DNA of 15,694 bases. Source: Gallionella sp. GTDB taxonomy: Bacteria > Pseudomonadota > Gammaproteobacteria > Burkholderiales > Gallionellaceae. This document shows, piece by piece, positions 13,461 through 15,694 of this stretch. The position numbers and the translations under genes were made by a program. Each line of letters begins with the position of its first letter. Position 1 is the stretch's first letter. The stretch spans positions 1 through 15,694 of the forward strand of contig JADGRM010000020.1 of the NCBI GenBank assembly GCA_017880945.1. The letters are read 5' to 3'. The notes under the pieces were generated by a model. The model was not told the origin of the DNA and did not search any database. It worked only from the letters and a program-made list of their open reading frames with translations.

Positions 13461-15581
13461 GTGAACTACCTGATTGTTATTAGTGTCGCCGTTGGCGGGG
13501 TGCTGCTGTATTTGCTGTCCGGCAGCAGTGCCAACACCGAGGTGTTTTCCACCAACTATTATGGCCTGCTTGGGCTAACAGGCCTTCTTGCGCTGGGTTT
13601 GATGGGGTTGATCGGCTACCAGTTGTGGCGATTGAGCATCAAACTCAAGAACAGAGTGTTCGGTGCCAAACTCACTTTGCGTCTGGTGGTTTTTTTCACG
13701 CTGATCGCGGTGCTGCCGGGCATTTTGATCTATGCGGTGTCGGTTCAGTTTTTGGACAAGAGTATCGAGTCGTGGTTTGACGTGCGCGTTGAAAAGGCTT
13801 TGGAGGGAGGGCTCAATCTCGGCAGAAGCGGGCTGGAAAACAGTTTGAATGAACTTACAAAAAAGGCTCAATTTACCTCGTTATTGCTGGCGGAAAAATA
13901 TCCGGAGCAATATCAAAGCGCATTGGATCAATTGGTGGATGAAAAAGTGGCACAGGAAGCGGCAATTTTCACCATAAAAGGAAGCTTGATTGCCTCTTCC
14001 TCCGGCGGTAAAGGGCGTTTTCCGGACACGCCCGATGGGGATCTGATGCGCTTAACGCTGGACAAGGGCGGGTACGCAGTGATTGATACCCTGCCGAACA
14101 AAGGGCTGACACTACGCACATTGGTAACGGTGAATTCCAATAAGCGGGCAGGAGGGCGATATGTGTTGCAATTCATCCAGCCGGTGCCGAAACAGGTCGA
14201 GGCAGATGCCGAGACCGTGCAGACGGTTTATCGCGATTATCAGGAGTTGACACTCTCGCGTCTCGGCTTGAAAAGGCTGTATGCGATCACTTTAACGCTG
14301 TCATTGCTGGTGGTGTTGTTGACTGCGGTGTCGACGGCATTCTTTCTCAGTGAAAGATTGGGCTCGTCGCTGGAGGCATTGGCGGAGGGGACGCGTGCGG
14401 TGGCGCAAGGCGATTTTACCGGGCAATATCCTATACGCAGCAGTGACGAGTTGGGCGCATTGACGGGCTTGTTCAACCAGATGACGCGACAGTTGTTTGA
14501 GGCGAAGCAAGTCAGCGAACAACAGCAGCGCATAGTGGAAAGTGCCAAGGTGCATTTGGAAAGCGTATTGAACCACTTGTCTTCCGGAGTGCTGGCACTT
14601 GATCATGAATTGCGCTTGCGCTCGGTGAATGCCAGTGCTGCTCAAATCCTTGCAGCGCCGTTGCAAGAAATGCAGCGCTTGTCGTTAAGTCAAATTGCCG
14701 AGAAGTACACTCTGCTGAGATCTTTCTGCCACACTGTCATGGAAGCTTTCGGCGAAACCGATAGCGGCGAATGGCAGCGGCAGATAGAACGCATGAGCAG
14801 GAATGGCACCCAGATTCTGCTGATACGTGGAACACGGCTGCCGCAAGGTGGGGAAGCCGGCTATGTGGTGGTGTTCGATGATATCAGCCATCTGTTGCAG
14901 GCAGAGCGGCAGGCGGCATGGGGCGAGGTGGCGCGCCGGCTGGCGCACGAAATCAAGAATCCGCTCACCCCGATACAGCTTTCGGCGGAGCGCTTGCAGC
15001 ATAAACTCAGTGACAAGCTTGATGAAAACGACTCGCAACTATTGCGGCGCGCCACGCAAACCATCGTCAGCCAGGTAGCCGCGATGAAAAACATGGTGAA
15101 CGATTTTGCCAATTACGCGCGCGGCCCTGCATTAAAATTGTCGCATCTGGAAGTGCATAAACTGATCAAGGAAGTGCTGGGCTTGTATGAGACGAATGCC
15201 ATTCACATCGTATTGAAGCTGGATGCATTGCAGAGCGAGGTCAACGGAGACGCGACCCGCTTGCGGCAGGTCATTCACAACCTGCTGCAGAATGCGCAAG
15301 ACGCGTTGCAGGGCGTCGCACAACCGCAAATAACACTGCACACCGAAACGCAAAACGGAGAAATCCATCTGTGGGTCGAGGACAACGGCGCGGGCTTTTC
15401 AGAGAGCGTGCTGTCGCGCGCCTTTGAGCCATACATGACGACCAAGGCCAAAGGTACCGGATTGGGGCTGGCAATCGTGAAAAAGATAGTGGAAGAGCAT
15501 GGCGGGCATATCGCCATTGAAAATAACGTGAGCGGCGGGGCACGCATCAGTATTGTGCTGCCGCTGATCGAGGAGACATGA
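13461..15581 (+). CDS. ntrY: NtrY-type sensor histidine kinase
   Basis: A 706-residue inner-membrane kinase. Three hydrophobic segments lie near residues 3-20, 34-54 and 70-95. An external domain follows (about 96-270), then a fourth membrane helix at 273-296, a HAMP linker (about 297-350) and a PAS-like region (about 362-475). The kinase core has the phospho-acceptor H496 in AHEIKNPL, the N-box NAQDAL with N611, the G1 box DNGAGF at 641-646 and the G2 box GTGLGLAIV from 665. All catalytic motifs are intact. NtrY with its partner NtrX controls nitrogen-related and, in Neisseria, respiratory genes. The start is GTG at 13461 with GGAG at 13447-13450. The stop overlaps the start of ntrX, so the pair is translationally coupled. 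Confidence 0.92.
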   Translation: MNYLIVISVAVGGVLLYLLSGSSANTEVFSTNYYGLLGLTGLLALGLMGLIGYQLWRLSIKLKNRVFGAKLTLRLVVFFTLIAVLPGILIYAVSVQFLDKSIESWFDVRVEKALEGGLNLGRSGLENSLNELTKKAQFTSLLLAEKYPEQYQSALDQLVDEKVAQEAAIFTIKGSLIASSSGGKGRFPDTPDGDLMRLTLDKGGYAVIDTLPNKGLTLRTLVTVNSNKRAGGRYVLQFIQPVPKQVEADAETVQTVYRDYQELTLSRLGLKRLYAITLTLSLLVVLLTAVSTAFFLSERLGSSLEALAEGTRAVAQGDFTGQYPIRSSDELGALTGLFNQMTRQLFEAKQVSEQQQRIVESAKVHLESVLNHLSSGVLALDHELRLRSVNASAAQILAAPLQEMQRLSLSQIAEKYTLLRSFCHTVMEAFGETDSGEWQRQIERMSRNGTQILLIRGTRLPQGGEAGYVVVFDDISHLLQAERQAAWGEVARRLAHEIKNPLTPIQLSAERLQHKLSDKLDENDSQLLRRATQTIVSQVAAMKNMVNDFANYARGPALKLSHLEVHKLIKEVLGLYETNAIHIVLKLDALQSEVNGDATRLRQVIHNLLQNAQDALQGVAQPQITLHTETQNGEIHLWVEDNGAGFSESVLSRAFEPYMTTKAKGTGLGLAIVKKIVEEHGGHIAIENNVSGGARISIVLPLIEET

Positions 15582-15694
15582 TGGAAAGCAAACAGATTTT
15601 GGTGGTGGATGATGAAATCGGCATCCGCGAATTGTTGTCGGAGATCCTGTTTGATGAGGGTTATCAAGTACACATGGCCGAAAACGCCGAGCAG
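15581..15694 (+). CDS. ntrX: NtrX-type response regulator (partial, N-terminal 38 residues)
   Basis: The visible 38 residues are the start of a receiver domain: ILVVDDEIGIRELLSEIL with the acidic pair D10-D11 that binds Mg2+. The phospho-acceptor aspartate and the expected AAA+ and DNA-binding domains lie beyond the right edge. Two adjacent ATGs (15578 and 15581) are in the same frame. AGGAG at 15571-15575 is spaced best for 15581; 15578 would add one methionine and give a four-base ATGA overlap with ntrY. The partner assignment to NtrX comes mainly from its position directly after ntrY. Confidence 0.85.
   Translation, partial: MESKQILVVDDEIGIRELLSEILFDEGYQVHMAENAEQ

Noticed and set aside
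1..15694. A novel defence, mobile or biosynthetic system
   Set aside because: Every substantial open frame with credible coding character maps to a known housekeeping or conserved-neighbourhood family. No integrase, transposase, toxin-antitoxin, CRISPR or tRNA-linked insertion was seen.

Overview
The window is an ordinary, densely coded stretch of a betaproteobacterial chromosome. The closest fit is Nitrosomonadales, such as a Gallionellaceae- or Nitrosomonas-like organism. This is inferred from gene content and order (lysM-dprA-smg-topA running divergently from def-fmt-rsmB-DUF4390-ntrY-ntrX), from protein style, and from a membrane-tethered c-type cytochrome nearby. No database search was possible. 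There are no rRNA or tRNA genes, CRISPR arrays, transposases, phage genes or defence genes. No gap between genes exceeds about 155 bases.

Layout: (1) Bases 1-952, minus strand: a LOG-family nucleotide-processing protein followed by the start of a TusE/DsrC-family sulfur-relay protein that runs off the left edge. (2) Bases 996-3809, plus strand: polA (DNA polymerase I), divergent from the LOG gene across only 43 bp. (3) Bases 3907-4371, plus strand: a small membrane-anchored monohaem cytochrome, c'/c-556-like, with its own plausible promoter. It converges on topA. (4) Bases 4420-9775, minus strand: an apparent operon read right to left as a LysM cell-wall protein, dprA, smg and topA, with gaps of 3-16 bases. 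(5) Bases 9878-15694, plus strand: def, fmt, rsmB, a DUF4390 exported protein, the NtrY-type sensor kinase and the start of ntrX. The last four genes overlap or nearly touch.

Functionally, def and fmt form the formyl-methionine cycle of translation initiation. rsmB modifies 16S rRNA. topA, polA and dprA handle DNA topology, repair and incoming single strands. NtrY/NtrX is a membrane two-component system that in relatives responds to nitrogen or redox state.

No undescribed multi-gene system is visible. What stands out is small-scale structure: an in-frame triple 8-codon repeat that has lengthened the PolA N-terminus, with alternating ACGGTAA boxes that form two mutually exclusive palindromes inside it; a 21-bp tandem duplication across the signal-peptide cleavage region of the LysM protein; a roughly 147-bp palindromic, MITE/REP-like element filling the def-fmt gap; and a strong 13-bp hairpin covering the last codons and stop of fmt.
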